The position numbers were made by a program, and so were the translations under genes. From assembly GCA_014075255.1 (NCBI GenBank), contig CP046178.1, positions 196,001 through 260,000 on the forward strand: a DNA stretch of 64,000 bases, given 5' to 3'. Positions 27,123 to 35,490 of this stretch are shown here, piece after piece (positions within the stretch are counted from its first letter, which is position 1; every line of letters starts with the position of its first letter). Source of the DNA: Gammaproteobacteria bacterium (GTDB taxonomy: Bacteria > Pseudomonadota > Gammaproteobacteria > UBA4575). The notes under the pieces were generated by a model. That model saw only the letters and a list, made by a program, of their open reading frames with translations. It ran no database searches and had not been told where the DNA came from.

Positions 27123-27482
27123 TTATAACGCTTGGCTAATTTGTGTTTTAAATGTGTTTATGCATGAAGGGTTAGAGACAATAAAATCTGCACCCGCATC
27201 TTTGGCAATATTATGAATGTTTGTCGATGCCTGTGTAGTTACAAATCCAAATCTTACAGTATTGTTAATTTCACGTAGCTCTCTTAGAAGTTGCAGTCCA
27301 CCCATCTCTGGCATATTCCAATCTGTTATTACTAAGTCAGGTTTTTTGGTCTCAATGATATGCAGCGCATCTTCACAGCATGAGGCTTCATACACCTTAT
27401 CTACATGTACTTCTGCTTGATTAAGGTTCCATTTAATAATGTTCCGCATGGCTTGACTGTCATCTACAATTAAGAGTTTCAT
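27123..27482 (-). CDS. CheY-like single-domain response regulator with altered active-site lysine position
   Basis: The 119-residue receiver has Asp7 and Asp8, phospho-acceptor Asp54 (LVITDWNMPEMGG) and the Thr82/Thr83 pair. It therefore resembles CheY closely in its first two thirds. At the end, the conserved Lys before Pro (KPF in CheY) is replaced by Asn104 (VSNPS), which should weaken or change phosphorylation-driven switching. It lies next to motAB in divergent orientation, with a sigma-28-like promoter at 27538-27564, so a motility role is likely. It is not in a che operon. Confidence 0.85.
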   Translation of the reverse strand: MKLLIVDDSQAMRNIIKWNLNQAEVHVDKVYEASCCEDALHIIETKKPDLVITDWNMPEMGGLQLLRELREINNTVRFGFVTTQASTNIHNIAKDAGADFIVSNPSCINTFKTQISQAL

Positions 27483-27537
27483 ATATACAAGCTATTCATA
27501 CTTCTAAGGTTGGGTTATGGGGTGTATCCATAATCCT

Positions 27538-27564
27538 GTATCGGCATATTTGCTTGATTTTTAA
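27538..27564 (-). promoter_or_regulatory. sigma-28-type promoter for the cheY-like gene
   Basis: On the minus strand GCCGATAC (27545 down to 27538) is preceded by a TTAAAAA run. The TAAA tetramer gives a 14-base spacer, or TTAA gives 15. This is a good -10 box with slightly irregular spacing, 56 bases before the ATG. Confidence 0.55.
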
Positions 27565-27642
27565 GCACTTTTTCTATTATTTTCAAAATTATCGTATTCC
27601 TCGCTCACTCGTCAGCTACTCATCTATTTCATAGCAAATAAC

Positions 27643-27669
27643 TAAATATTTGCCTGTTTTGGCCGTTAC
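27643..27669 (+). promoter_or_regulatory. sigma-28-type promoter for motAB
   Basis: TAAA at 27643-27646, 15 bases, GCCGTTAC at 27662-27669. Stator genes are classic FliA targets, so this site helps validate the GCCGTTAC variant seen before the second RTX gene. Confidence 0.7.
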
Positions 27670-27776
27670 AGGGTATGTCGAAAGATTCTATCTTCGATGC
27701 TAAAAATACTATATATAAAACAGTAAGTTACATAAATGTACTCATTGAAAATAAGCTGAGCAAGGAGCGTTTGTAA

Positions 27777-28559
27777 ATGGATTTAGCCACTCTATTAGGC
27801 TTGGTGGGGGCTATGGCAGTAATCGGGTTAGCGATTGTCTTAGGAGGTTCAGCAGGGACCTTCATGAACGTGCCATCTCTTGCTGTAGTTATAGGAGGCA
27901 CTTTTGCTGCGACCTTAACGCGAATTTCTTTGGGAGATTTTTTTGGTTCATTTAAGTTAGTTTTATCCACTCTTTTACATAAAGCGGTGAGTCTTTCAAA
28001 GCTAATTGAAGAAGCTGTAGAACTTGCGGATGTTGCTAGAAAAGAGGGTGTGCTTGCACTTGAGGGGAAAGAAATTGGTCATCCGTTTTTAGAGCAAGGC
28101 ATCAATTTATGCATAGATGGGCATCCAACCGAAGTGGTTCAAAAAATGTTAAGCAAAGATATTAATCTTTCTATTGAGCGACATGAAACCGGTAGAGAAA
28201 TGTTTAAGTCTATTGGTGATGCTGCACCAGCGATGGGTATGATTGGTACATTGATTGGATTAGTGCAAATGTTGTCAAATATGGATGATCCTAAGTCCAT
28301 TGGCCCTGCGATGGCGGTTGCATTATTAACTACTTTATATGGTGCTGTTATTGCAAATGCAATTGCATTACCAATTGCAGATAAGCTCAAGAAGATTGCT
28401 CTGGATGAAAGACTCAGTAAGGATCTAATACTTGAGTCTGTATCGGCTATTCAAGCAGGCACAAATCCAAGGGTAGTTGAGCAAATATTAGCGACTTACT
28501 TGCCAGATAACTTGCGTGGAAAAGTGGGTGAGGCAAGTGAAGAAAAAGAGGCTGCATAG
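27777..28559 (+). CDS. motA: flagellar stator protein MotA/PomA
   Basis: The 260-residue protein has four membrane segments in the MotA arrangement. The best marks are the start MDLATLLGLVGAMAVIGLAI, the cytoplasmic loop between helices 2 and 3, and GDAAPAMGMIGTLIGLVQML plus LYGAVIANAIALPIADKL in helices 3 and 4. Length and sequence style match PomA of sodium-driven polar flagella better than enteric MotA. The ATG follows CAAGGAG. It is coupled to motB 12 bases downstream and has a sigma-28-type promoter upstream. Confidence 0.93.
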   Translation: MDLATLLGLVGAMAVIGLAIVLGGSAGTFMNVPSLAVVIGGTFAATLTRISLGDFFGSFKLVLSTLLHKAVSLSKLIEEAVELADVARKEGVLALEGKEIGHPFLEQGINLCIDGHPTEVVQKMLSKDINLSIERHETGREMFKSIGDAAPAMGMIGTLIGLVQMLSNMDDPKSIGPAMAVALLTTLYGAVIANAIALPIADKLKKIALDERLSKDLILESVSAIQAGTNPRVVEQILATYLPDNLRGKVGEASEEKEAA

Positions 28560-28571
28560 TCAAGTCTGACA

Positions 28572-29456
28572 ATGTCTGATGCACCTCCCGCTAAAGCGCC
28601 AGAATCTGCAGGATCACCGTTATGGATGGCAACCTTTGCCGATTTGATGTCGCTATTGATGTGTTTTTTCGTTTTGCTTTTATCATTTTCAGAGATGGAT
28701 GCAGCTAAATTCAAAGAGCTTGCAGGTTCTTTGTCTAAAGCATTTGGTGTGCAACGAGATGTGCCCGCAAATGAGCTACCAAAAGGCACAAGCGTTGTTA
28801 CAACAGAATTTAGTCCAGGCAAGCCAGATAATGCAACACTGTTAAAAATAATGCGTCAACAAACTACAGATGAGAGTAAACAAAACTTAAACTTTACAAG
28901 TGGAGATAAAAATTTAAATAAAAAAGAAGTTGCAAAAGAAATATATCAAGCTGCGGTAAAACGTATGCATGATGAAGCCAAAAAAATTACTCAAATATTA
29001 AAAAGTGAAATTGATTCAGGAATTGTTGAAGTGGAGTGGACTGATAGAGAAATTGTGATTCGAATTAGAGAGCGAGGTACATTTCTCTCTGGTGACGATA
29101 AAATTGAACAAGAATTTTCATCTTTATTGAAGAAAATTGCGATAGCTTTAAATGCAGTTGAAGGAAAGATAATTGTTTCCGGTCATACCGACAATCGTCC
29201 TATTAATACATCAAGATTTCCATCGAACTGGGTATTATCTGCGGCGCGTGCAGCAGCAGTTGTGCATCATTTAGAAGCAAAAGAGAATATTAATCCTGAA
29301 CGATTGCAAATTAGAGCGTATGGAGATATTAAACCTATATTTACTAATTATACAGAAAATAGCCGCTCTAAGAATCGACGAGTTGAAATATCTATTTTAG
29401 GAAATAAGAGTTTGTTGTATGAATATGAAGATGTTTCTTCAGTTATTGATAACTAA
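28572..29456 (+). CDS. motB: flagellar stator protein MotB/PomB
   Basis: The 294-residue protein has a short N-terminus and one membrane helix with the ion-carrying Asp24 (FADLMSLLMCFFVLLLSFSE). A linker is followed by a C-terminal OmpA-like peptidoglycan-binding domain (IIVSGHTDNRPINTSRFPSN, then NRRVEISI). It anchors MotA to the cell wall as the stator. The Cys in the helix (LLMCFF) next to the Asp region is typical of PomB-like proteins, so a sodium motor is the likely reading. It follows motA directly. Confidence 0.93.
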   Translation: MSDAPPAKAPESAGSPLWMATFADLMSLLMCFFVLLLSFSEMDAAKFKELAGSLSKAFGVQRDVPANELPKGTSVVTTEFSPGKPDNATLLKIMRQQTTDESKQNLNFTSGDKNLNKKEVAKEIYQAAVKRMHDEAKKITQILKSEIDSGIVEVEWTDREIVIRIRERGTFLSGDDKIEQEFSSLLKKIAIALNAVEGKIIVSGHTDNRPINTSRFPSNWVLSAARAAAVVHHLEAKENINPERLQIRAYGDIKPIFTNYTENSRSKNRRVEISILGNKSLLYEYEDVSSVIDN

Positions 29457-29460
29457 TTAG

Positions 29461-30081
29461 ATGGTTAAAATTATGAGCAATGCTGATACACAATTAGATA
29501 ATGCGAACGATAGTTCTATTGAGAATCGCAATGCGTTCAGGATTAACGACAATATTTTATTATCACTACGTTTAATTCCGGATGATCAATTGGAGGAAGT
29601 TTTAAAAAAATATCCTGAAAATAATGCTGAATTACAATTGTTAAATAATTTTAGTGACTCATCCAAAGTTTTAACTGATCAGTTTGCATTGGTGCGTAGG
29701 CGTTATCCTGAAATTGCAAAGTATTTAAAAGTGATGGACGATAAGATTAATACAATAGCTAGAAGACAATTTTCTGAATGTTCTATGATTCCAGATTTAA
29801 ATTGGCGAGAAGTGAACATAAGCGCAAGTGGTTTACGATTTTATTATGATAAACGACTAAATATTGGTTCATATTTAGAGCTGAGACTGCAACTATCACA
29901 AATTTCAAAGTATATTCTTGCTTATGGCAAGATAGTACGGAGTGAAGTAGAAGGTGAGGAAGAGGGTTTATTTACAATCGGTGTCGAATTTACCGAAATT
30001 AGCCTTGAAGATCGTGAAGCTATTCATACGCATGTTAGAGGTAAAGAGATAAGGCTTATTCGCGAGAAAAATCACATTTAA
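29461..30081 (+). CDS. PilZ-domain protein (probable cyclic-di-GMP effector)
   Basis: The 206-residue protein contains RNAFR (about residues 22-26), which fits the RxxxR half of the PilZ motif. NISASGLRF near residue 119 fits the [D/N]xSxxG half. The two halves are separated by an unusually long, mostly helical insert of about 90 residues. It starts four bases after motB (ATG at 29461, with a second ATG at 29473), so it is co-transcribed with the stator genes. It could tune motor function in response to cyclic-di-GMP, like YcgR. The family call is fair; the binding function is inferred. Confidence 0.75.
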   Translation: MVKIMSNADTQLDNANDSSIENRNAFRINDNILLSLRLIPDDQLEEVLKKYPENNAELQLLNNFSDSSKVLTDQFALVRRRYPEIAKYLKVMDDKINTIARRQFSECSMIPDLNWREVNISASGLRFYYDKRLNIGSYLELRLQLSQISKYILAYGKIVRSEVEGEEEGLFTIGVEFTEISLEDREAIHTHVRGKEIRLIREKNHI

Positions 30082-30136
30082 AGGCAAGCCCTATTTAGAT
30101 AGCTTTAATATTCAATCACTTATGATTACTAGTTCC

Positions 30137-30163
30137 TAAAGGAAAAATCAATTTGGCCGATAA
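30137..30163 (+). promoter_or_regulatory. sigma-28-type promoter for the FMN-protein/diguanylate cyclase operon
   Basis: TAAA at 30137-30140, exactly 15 bases, then a perfect GCCGATAA at 30156-30163, ending 34 bases before the ATG at 30198. Confidence 0.78.
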
Positions 30164-30197
30164 ATAAGTAGTCTGACACTACTAAATCGATATCGGT

Positions 30198-31844
30198 ATG
30201 GATGATTTTCTACAAATAGGCAAGACATGGATAGGATATGGTCTTGAGATATCACAAGACCTATTTTCTATTTTATTTCTGATCCTACTGGTTTGTATTC
30301 CAATCTTATATATTACGGATATCACGCAGTCCAAACATGCGGTACGACGTAATTTCCCCGTTATCGGGCGCTTTCGCTATTTTTTTGAACATGTAGGTGA
30401 ATTCTTCCGACAATATTTCTTTTCTATGGATCGTGAAGAGATGCCATTTAATCGCGCGCAGCGTTCATGGGTGTATCGCGCAGCAAAAGATATCAGTAAC
30501 ACGATAGCATTCGGATCTTCACGCGACATAAGTAAAGTAGGTACGGTGTTATTTGCAAATTGTCCGTATCCAACCTTGGGTGAAGATGCAGCACCATTGG
30601 CTAAGCAAACAATTGGGCCTGAATGTAGACATCCATTTACCACTAAATCTGTTTTTAATATTTCAGGGATGAGTTATGGGGCAATATCTAAGCCTGCTAT
30701 TTTGGCTCTTGCAGAGGGAGCAAAGAAATCTGGTTGCTGGATGAATACTGGTGAAGGTGGATTGTCAAAATATCACTTGCAAAGTGGGTGCGACATTGTA
30801 TTTCAAATTGGTACAGCAAAGTACGGCGTAAGAGACCTCATTAGTGGAAAATTGAGTGAGTCGAAGCTGAGGGAAGTATCCCTGCATAATCAAGTACGTA
30901 TGTTTGAAATAAAGTTGAGCCAAGGTGGCAAGCCTGGCAAAGGAGGTATTCTACCGGGAGATAAAGTCACTAAAGAGGTGGCTGATATACGCGGTGTTAG
31001 AATGGGGGAGGACTCAATCAGCCCTAATCGCCATCCAGATATTAGTAGTGATGAAGATTTATTAGACATGATTGCATTCATTCGTGAGATAACAGGTAAG
31101 CCTGTTGGATTTAAATGTGTAATTGGTTCTGAAGATTGGTTAGACCGTTTATTCCAATTAATTACTGTACGTGGAAAATCTACCGCGCCAGATTTTATTA
31201 CAGTTGATAGTGCAGATGGTGGAACGGGAGCTGCTCCTATGCCATTGCTAGATGATATGGGTCTACCGTTAAAAGAAAGTTTGCCAATGTTGGTGAATAA
31301 ATTAAATCAGTATGATCTTTATGAGAGAGTAAATGTAATTGCATCTGGGAAATTGGTTACACCAGCAGATGTTGCCTGGGCTTTATGTCTGGGCGCTGAA
31401 TTTGTGTCCTCGGCGCGTGGCTTCATGTTTTCTTTAGGTTGTATACAAGCTTTGCAATGTAATAAAAACACTTGTCCTACTGGTATCGCAACTCATGATA
31501 AGGGGTTGCAACGAGGTTTAAACCCACATTTAAAGTCATTGCGTGTAGCAAATTACGTTAAGAATATAGTGCATGAGGTTGGGATGATTGCGCATTCGTG
31601 TGGAGTGAATCATCCTCGAGAATTGAATAGGCGTCATGCGCGAGTAGTGCAGGAGAATGGTTTATCAGTACCATTGAATATATTGTATCCATCAGAAGGT
31701 TATGAGTCTGTTGTGGAACGTCGAAATCTTGGTGCGCGTCCATGGTCAGGGAGACAGGACGATAATGAGGACATAAATTTAGAAAATACAGTTGTAAACA
31801 TACCTCTTAAGCAACTGAGTGAAAAAGCGGACTCGAGTTTATAG
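30198..31844 (+). CDS. membrane-anchored FMN-binding glutamate synthase-family protein
   Basis: The 548-residue protein begins with a membrane helix (about residues 20-40: LFSILFLILLVCIPILYI), followed by a glutamate synthase FMN barrel. Marks are FNISGMSYGAISKPAILALA, GGKPGKGGILPGDKVTKEVA and TVDSADGGTGAAPMP. Unlike MgsC, it keeps the 3Fe-4S cysteines Cys415, Cys421 and Cys426 (GCIQALQCNKNTCPTGIATH). It lacks the amidotransferase and GXGXG domains, so it is not a complete glutamate synthase. Proteins of this YerD-like group have no firmly known reaction. It is the first gene of an operon with a diguanylate cyclase two bases downstream, under a sigma-28-type promoter. Confidence 0.85.
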   Translation: MDDFLQIGKTWIGYGLEISQDLFSILFLILLVCIPILYITDITQSKHAVRRNFPVIGRFRYFFEHVGEFFRQYFFSMDREEMPFNRAQRSWVYRAAKDISNTIAFGSSRDISKVGTVLFANCPYPTLGEDAAPLAKQTIGPECRHPFTTKSVFNISGMSYGAISKPAILALAEGAKKSGCWMNTGEGGLSKYHLQSGCDIVFQIGTAKYGVRDLISGKLSESKLREVSLHNQVRMFEIKLSQGGKPGKGGILPGDKVTKEVADIRGVRMGEDSISPNRHPDISSDEDLLDMIAFIREITGKPVGFKCVIGSEDWLDRLFQLITVRGKSTAPDFITVDSADGGTGAAPMPLLDDMGLPLKESLPMLVNKLNQYDLYERVNVIASGKLVTPADVAWALCLGAEFVSSARGFMFSLGCIQALQCNKNTCPTGIATHDKGLQRGLNPHLKSLRVANYVKNIVHEVGMIAHSCGVNHPRELNRRHARVVQENGLSVPLNILYPSEGYESVVERRNLGARPWSGRQDDNEDINLENTVVNIPLKQLSEKADSSL

Positions 31845-31846
31845 TA

Positions 31847-33259
31847 ATGGATCTTCAAGATTCTGAAAATGATGTGATAGAAAGTAAGTCTTCAGGGTTA
31901 CTGTCGTTACCTGCTGCATTCATTAAAAAATTATATGCGAATAATAATCAGCTATCATCAGATCAGCGAGACCAACAGACTATTGAATCTGAAGTGTATG
32001 GGGATGAAAGCTGTGAAGATGTTAGAGAAGTTTCTAAGTCATTGAGCAACTTGATTTGCAGTGCTCAAGAATTGTTTCAAAACCACGATGCATTTAATTC
32101 TGTTAATAATATGGCACATGAAATCACTGATGTGTCAGATTCTAATCATGTTTTAATTTCACTGGTAAATGTACTTGAAAAAGTAAGTAAGAAATACGTA
32201 ATAGAAAAGCAAGAACTTGTATTTGAGTTACCTCTTGAAATACTCAAAAAATTTAAGTTTTCAAAAGACTATCAAGATAGAAGCACTTCTCTGCAAAAAA
32301 AATGTAAAGACATAAAATCCATTATGGATCTGAATGAATGTGTACGATCTATTTATGATTTATTTTATAGTGTTTATAAAGATACCTATGCAGATAAGGA
32401 GGAGCTTGAAAATTTCTTGTTTAATATTGGTGCTCAAATAAGTCGTATCGGTGATACATTGCATACTGTAGCGGAAGACCAGGCATCAGACTTAAAGGTT
32501 CAAGATGACTTAAATTTAAAAATGAATGATGCTGTGAGTCTTATTAGTGAAAATATTATTTCTGGAAATGACTTGGCATCATTAAAAAATACTGTAAAAG
32601 TACAGCTTGATACACTGCAAAACATTGTTGAGGAAGAACGTCAAATAGTTAAAGCGCAAGAATCTCGTGTAAACAATAATGTAAAGGCGCTTGCTAAACA
32701 GGTAAATGAATTAAAGTTAGAGACTCAAGAGCTTAAAGACAAAGTTCAACGTGAAAAAGAACATGCTCTGCGAGATCCGCTTACAAGCTTATATAACAGA
32801 CAGGCATATAATGAGAAAATCTCTGAAATTGTCACATCAACAGAAGAGCATGATAGTAATTTATCTCTACTGATATGGGATATAGATCATTTCAAAAGAT
32901 TTAATGACATTTATGGTCATGTTGTAGGAGATAAGGTGCTTAAAGCAGTAGCAGAAAAGCTTAGTAAATTGCTTAAGGATAATTATTTTTTAGCCAGATA
33001 TGGCGGTGAAGAGTTTGCAATGCTGACACCAGGATTATCCATTGAGGAATCAAAAGTGTATGCAGATCATGTCCGCAATGAAATTTCAAATATTGCGTTT
33101 ATAGTTAAAGGCAAGAAAGTGCAAATAACAATCTCTTGTGGAATTACAAGTATTCAAATAAGTGATAATTCGCAAAGCATCTTTGAGCGAGCAGATAAAG
33201 CATTGTATGCAGCTAAGGAACAAGGTCGAAATCGTGTAAACATTTTCACGATTTCGTAG
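31847..33259 (+). CDS. diguanylate cyclase (GGDEF domain)
   Basis: The 470-residue protein has an N-terminal region of about 220 residues I do not recognise. A coiled coil (about 240-305) and a C-terminal GGDEF domain with the active motif GGEEF (ARYGGEEFAML) follow. DPLTSLYNRQAYNEKI and the metal-binding WDIDHFKRFNDIYGHVVGD are intact, so it should make cyclic-di-GMP. The usual inhibitory RxxD site before the motif reads KDNY, so product inhibition may be absent. There is no membrane helix. It starts two bases after the FMN protein, sharing its sigma-28-type promoter. Confidence 0.9.
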   Translation: MDLQDSENDVIESKSSGLLSLPAAFIKKLYANNNQLSSDQRDQQTIESEVYGDESCEDVREVSKSLSNLICSAQELFQNHDAFNSVNNMAHEITDVSDSNHVLISLVNVLEKVSKKYVIEKQELVFELPLEILKKFKFSKDYQDRSTSLQKKCKDIKSIMDLNECVRSIYDLFYSVYKDTYADKEELENFLFNIGAQISRIGDTLHTVAEDQASDLKVQDDLNLKMNDAVSLISENIISGNDLASLKNTVKVQLDTLQNIVEEERQIVKAQESRVNNNVKALAKQVNELKLETQELKDKVQREKEHALRDPLTSLYNRQAYNEKISEIVTSTEEHDSNLSLLIWDIDHFKRFNDIYGHVVGDKVLKAVAEKLSKLLKDNYFLARYGGEEFAMLTPGLSIEESKVYADHVRNEISNIAFIVKGKKVQITISCGITSIQISDNSQSIFERADKALYAAKEQGRNRVNIFTIS

Positions 33260-33261
33260 AT

Positions 33262-34188
33262 CTAGCGTAAAAATTTCCCATCAGCAATTTTAACTTGGTT
33301 TCTTCCTGAATTTTTAGCTAATTTCAGCGCGTTATAGGCTCTCGCATATAAAGAGTCAACTGAGTCACTGCTATCTAATTCAGTAATACCAATGCTAGCG
33401 GTTACACGTATACCCTTGTTATTCTTAGCAAGTAGTTCATGATTTGAAACAGCTGATCTAACTCTTTCTGCGATTATATTCGCATCATGTTCTTGTGTAT
33501 TGCTTAAAATTAAAGAAAATTGATCATAACCAAACCTATATAGAAGATCAGTATCTCTGAGAACACTTTGTAAAGTCTCATACACATGCCTGATGATTAG
33601 ATCACCTAACATCAAACCATGGTTTTTTTTCAAAATCATGAATCGATCAATATCAATAAGCACAAGGCTTAATGGTTGTTTCTGTCTAAATGCTAATTTT
33701 GCTTCTCTGGTAATTTGGCCTTCTAGGAGTCCCCAATTAGGTAATCCTAAGTAAGATTCATTTGCAGTAACTACCATTGCATTTTCATATTGAATGGCAT
33801 TACGTAATGGAAAAATTGTTGCAGAAACATATTCGTCCAGGCTGCATTTTTCATCTTGCGTTAAATCATCTTTACAATAAATAACGATATTGCCCCATGT
33901 ATCATCATCAACTTCTATGAGATAACTGTATGAGCTATTGGTTTTTATGCCGCGATTAATATGGGTATACAACAGCGGGTATTCATATTCGATACCACAT
34001 ATCGCCATATCAGCTTTTAAAGACTCAAAGAAAGTCTCAATTATCTGATTTAGGTTTAATGTAGTTTGTAGCTTTAAAACAAGCGCAGCAATGGTCCGAT
34101 TGATCGGTTTGTTAGCAGAAATTGCCGTAGCAATTTCAAGCGCATGGTTTGAGCTAGTGGTGAACCTTTCAACACTAGAGCTATTCAT
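33262..34188 (-). CDS. degenerate GGDEF-domain protein
   Basis: The 308-residue protein has an N-terminal half (about 1-130) of unknown fold, possibly GAF-like, and a C-terminal GGDEF-type domain (about 145-300). The metal-binding stretch LVLIDIDRFMILKKNHGLML is recognisable. The signature motif is GYDQF instead of GGDEF (YRFGYDQFSLIL), so catalysis is unlikely; it may bind GTP or act as a partner. It is convergent with the active cyclase, its stop two bases from that gene's stop. The upstream spacer carries an 11-base inverted repeat (34363-34414). Confidence 0.83.
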   Translation of the reverse strand: MNSSSVERFTTSSNHALEIATAISANKPINRTIAALVLKLQTTLNLNQIIETFFESLKADMAICGIEYEYPLLYTHINRGIKTNSSYSYLIEVDDDTWGNIVIYCKDDLTQDEKCSLDEYVSATIFPLRNAIQYENAMVVTANESYLGLPNWGLLEGQITREAKLAFRQKQPLSLVLIDIDRFMILKKNHGLMLGDLIIRHVYETLQSVLRDTDLLYRFGYDQFSLILSNTQEHDANIIAERVRSAVSNHELLAKNNKGIRVTASIGITELDSSDSVDSLYARAYNALKLAKNSGRNQVKIADGKFLR

Positions 34189-34579
34189 AAATCCCTCTCC
34201 TTAGAATTTAATTTCTTCTATTAAAATGCAGTTAAATGACACCTCTAATATCATTCCTTAAACTTACTGCAAGAGGTAATTATGTTGAAGAATTTAGAGT
34301 TCTAATGTTAATTGGTTCAAATAAAATTTATTATTATCATTAAATTAACTACTAAGTATTGGTTATGTTAACTGTGTATGTTTTTAGTAGTTCTAATGAA
34401 CTTAGTTAACATAAATGGTGTGATGAACAGCACAATAATGGTTAAGTTAGACTTAGCTAATTAATATTAGCGTCTTAATTAGATGCAAATACAAACTAAA
34501 TTGGATGAAATAATCAACTGTATTAAAAAATAATTCTAAATACAGGGAATGTTAGTCAATTATATTAACTAATATGTAA
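34189..34579. other. AT-rich spacer with an inverted repeat
   Basis: No gene is seen between the degenerate GGDEF gene and flgN. The notable content is TTATGTTAACT (34363-34373) and its exact complement AGTTAACATAA (34404-34414), 30 bases apart. Each arm contains the palindrome GTTAAC, which would suit a dimeric regulator binding twice. It is about 175 bases upstream of the start at 34188. Confidence 0.6.
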
Positions 34580-35098
34580 TTAGACTGAAGCTAATTGTCT
34601 TGATACGCGCGAGTGGTTTGAGTGTCCACTGTCATCATAGGTTTTTGTCTGCTGTGTACCGGTTAACGAATAAAGAGTGTCTAGTGCACTATTAGTAGAT
34701 TTTAAACGGTTGGCGAGCAATATGCTATTTTCATCAGATAGTTCGCGACAGAATTGAATCAATTCTTGGGACTCATTCCATGCTTGAATGTTTTTTTCTA
34801 CACAAATAACATTCATCATTTTAAGTGATTGTTCAAGATTGATGTTCGTGTTATCAGAAGTGTTGTTAAAGTAGTTTGCAATGAAGTCTGATAATAGTTG
34901 CATACAGGCAAACTTATCTTGAGTTGCTTGACTGATTTCATCAGCCGTTCCTTTAATTAATACTTCTTGTTCTCCTTGAAGCACTTCTACAAGAGAATTT
35001 AGCTTTTTATTAAAGCGTGCTAAAAAATCCTGAATAGAGGAGGCCGCGTACGGGTCAGCATGTATACCCGTGTTGATACTGCTATCGGATGAGCTCAT
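34580..35098 (-). CDS. flgN: flagellar export chaperone FlgN
   Basis: The 172-residue, mostly helical protein ends with the FlgN-typical segment RLKSTNSALDTLYSLTGTQQ followed by TYDDSGHS. FlgN binds the hook-filament junction proteins FlgK and FlgL before export. It follows flgM by three bases on the minus strand, the usual flgMN arrangement, and shares the sigma-28-type promoter upstream of flgM. Confidence 0.88.
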   Translation of the reverse strand: MSSSDSSINTGIHADPYAASSIQDFLARFNKKLNSLVEVLQGEQEVLIKGTADEISQATQDKFACMQLLSDFIANYFNNTSDNTNINLEQSLKMMNVICVEKNIQAWNESQELIQFCRELSDENSILLANRLKSTNSALDTLYSLTGTQQTKTYDDSGHSNHSRVSRQLASV

Positions 35099-35101
35099 GA
35101 A

Positions 35102-35404
35102 CTACTTTAATAGTTGTTCGTACTCAATTAGCTTAGTCGCGATATTCTCCGAATTAATTTTGTAAGTTCCATCTTGTAACGCTTGTTTTACAGTATCGAC
35201 TTTCTGTCGATCTATAACAGGCTCCGCAGCCAAGCTCTCTCTGATTTTATCTAAGGTTTGGGCAGATGAGATATCTACCTTTCCTGTGCTAGCGACATTA
35301 GCAGATTCACTTCCGCCAACATTGGTATTTTTAGCACCCTTGGATGTGTTTTGTAAGTTACTACCGTTTATCGGTCCACTTATATTACTGATTTTGTCTG
35401 TCAT
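35102..35404 (-). CDS. flgM: anti-sigma-28 factor FlgM
   Basis: The 100-residue protein has the disordered N-terminus and C-terminal helices of FlgM (KVDISSAQTLDKIRESLAAE and DRQKVDTVKQALQDGTYKIN). FlgM holds FliA inactive until it is exported through the finished hook. A well-matched FliA promoter at 35434-35460 on the same strand fits the known autoregulatory loop. Confidence 0.92.
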   Translation of the reverse strand: MTDKISNISGPINGSNLQNTSKGAKNTNVGGSESANVASTGKVDISSAQTLDKIRESLAAEPVIDRQKVDTVKQALQDGTYKINSENIATKLIEYEQLLK

Positions 35405-35433
35405 GTTCGCTTTTCTCGTTTTCTCTATGGTGC

Positions 35434-35460
35434 TTATCGGCCGTATTCAGACTAACTTTA
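35434..35460 (-). promoter_or_regulatory. sigma-28-type promoter for flgMN
   Basis: On the minus strand TAAA (35460-35457), 15 bases, then perfect GCCGATAA (35441-35434), 30 bases before the flgM ATG. Confidence 0.8.
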
Positions 35461-35490
35461 GTAGTTTAACTAAATATTTTGTGATTTCTG

